A stretch of 64,000 nucleotides of DNA. Source: JBGVSA01 sp049840475 (GTDB lineage: Bacteria; Pseudomonadota; Gammaproteobacteria; Burkholderiales; Rhodocyclaceae). The notes under the pieces were generated by a model. It had not been told where the DNA came from. It saw only the letters and a program-made list of their open reading frames with translations, and did no database searches. This document shows, in pieces, positions 63,279 through 64,000 of this stretch (positions are counted from its first letter, which is position 1; the number at the start of each line of letters is the position of its first letter). Location of the stretch: the NCBI GenBank assembly GCA_049840475.1, contig JASGKX010000001.1, forward strand, positions 1,736,001-1,800,000, given 5' to 3'. A program made the translations under genes and the position numbers.

Positions 63279-64000
63279 ATGCCGACGATCACGCACCAAG
63301 TTTTCAACCAGGTTCCGCCGCTGCATGGCGATAACCTCTTCGACTCAGACCTCGTGCTGCGCGAAGCCCTGACCCGCGAAGGCGCAGCGGCGAGCGAGGC
63401 GGCGCTGTTGGCGCTCGGCGCAAGGTTGGGCCGCGAAGAGGTGAGGGAACTGGGTACGCTGGCCAACCGCGAGGCGCCGCGTCTGCATGCCTTCGACGCC
63501 AATGGGTATCGTATCGATAGTGTCGAATTCCATCCTGCTTGGCACGCGCTCATCGCCATGCTGCGCGACCAGGGGGTGCATTGCTCGGCGTGGTCTGACG
63601 AACGCCCTGGTGGTCACGTCGCACGGGCCGCCGCGTTCTTTTTGCATGGGCAGATCGAGGCGGGCTCGCTTTGCCCGATCACGATGACGTTCGCAGCGAT
63701 TCCCGTGCTCCGGCGCGAGACCGAACTCTTCGCATCGATTTCGCGCCAGGTGCTTTCACGGGAACACGATGCAAACGATCTCCCGCTGGATGGCAAGCGC
63801 TCGGCCATGATCGGCATGGGCATGACAGAGAAGCAGGGCGGCTCCGACGTGCGCAGCAACACCACGACCGCGCGCCCGCTGTCGCATCCCGGCCGGGGCG
63901 CACGATATGCGCTGGTTGGTCACAAATGGTTCTTCTCCGCGCCGATGTGCGATGCGCACCTCGTGCTGGCGCGCACCGACGACGCACTGTCCTGTTTCTA
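63279..64000 (+). CDS. aidB: Acyl-CoA-dehydrogenase-like DNA alkylation response protein AidB (5' part)
   Basis: The gene runs off the end of the window; 240 codons are present without a stop. The protein begins MPTITHQVFNQVPPLHGDNLFDSDL and continues LREALTREGA, FHPAWHALI, EAGSLCPITMTFAA, GMGMTEKQGGSDVRSNTT and LVGHKWFFSAPMCDAHLVLA, all in the order found in E. coli AidB. AidB is a flavoprotein that binds DNA and protects against alkylation; its catalytic role is disputed. GGAG lies 6 bp upstream of the ATG. The gene is divergent from ahcY. Confidence 0.93.
   Translation, partial: MPTITHQVFNQVPPLHGDNLFDSDLVLREALTREGAAASEAALLALGARLGREEVRELGTLANREAPRLHAFDANGYRIDSVEFHPAWHALIAMLRDQGVHCSAWSDERPGGHVARAAAFFLHGQIEAGSLCPITMTFAAIPVLRRETELFASISRQVLSREHDANDLPLDGKRSAMIGMGMTEKQGGSDVRSNTTTARPLSHPGRGARYALVGHKWFFSAPMCDAHLVLARTDDALSCF

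Overview
The window is GC-rich chromosomal DNA that looks like a beta-proteobacterium of the Burkholderiaceae, most probably Ralstonia. This is an inference from gene content and order: uvrA/MFS/ssb, hpnCDE, ftsY opposite an M16 peptidase pair followed by rsmD-coaD-fdx, a Cus copper efflux operon, and ahcY-metF behind an S-adenosylhomocysteine (SAH) riboswitch. No species-level marker was tested.

Layout. 0-6 kb: an aminoglycoside-phosphotransferase-like kinase next to uvrA, then a YajR-like MFS transporter and ssb. 6-12 kb: a giant ESPR-type autotransporter adhesin with nested repeats and a frameshift in its barrel. 12.5-15.8 kb: an orphan excisionase-HTH/receiver fusion, a PatB/MalY lyase, a secreted barnase-type RNase (frameshifted) with its barstar, and nudB. 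15.8-18.9 kb: hpnE-hpnD-hpnC (squalene from farnesyl diphosphate). 18.9-19.3 kb: tRNA-Leu(TAG) with a decayed integrase beside it. 19.3-22.8 kb: a MarR regulator and a divergent HPP membrane protein sharing a palindromic operator, then an esterase lipoprotein with a LamG-like domain. 22.9-28.3 kb: ftsY, two M16 peptidases, rsmD (interrupted), coaD, ferredoxin. 28.4-34.3 kb: EpsA-like LuxR regulator, TonB-dependent receptor, nitronate monooxygenase, HAD nucleotidase, BioC-like methyltransferase. 34.3-35.5 kb: a gene-free block of inverted and direct repeats. 35.5-43.8 kb: guanine deaminase, then cusCBA-cusF and a small exported Met/His/Cys-rich protein. 44-46.2 kb: RpiB-family protein, nucleoside deaminase, LysR regulator. 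46.3-55.3 kb: extracellular carbohydrate-type genes (GH3 lipoprotein, frameshifted pectinesterase-like lipoprotein, Nuc endonuclease, unknown toroid-type secreted protein). 55.5-60.4 kb: bacteriohemerythrin, a flippase with two glycosyltransferases, two tRNA-Lys genes. 60.7-64 kb: metF, ahcY, SAH riboswitch and the 5' part of aidB.

The main themes are envelope and surface functions (adhesin, hopanoid precursors, flippase/glycosyltransferases, three lipoproteins with the same LAACGxDD lipobox context) and housekeeping. Four genes are visibly interrupted: the adhesin, the RNase and the pectinesterase-like lipoprotein each by a +1 shift, and rsmD by an in-frame TGA. In addition, the CusA pump carries Asn where the family has its proton-relay Asp. 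I did not find a clear new multi-gene system. The best leads are the HTH-receiver fusion, the nested 1,077-bp adhesin repeat, the repeat block with compensatory stem changes, and the clustered gene inactivations.
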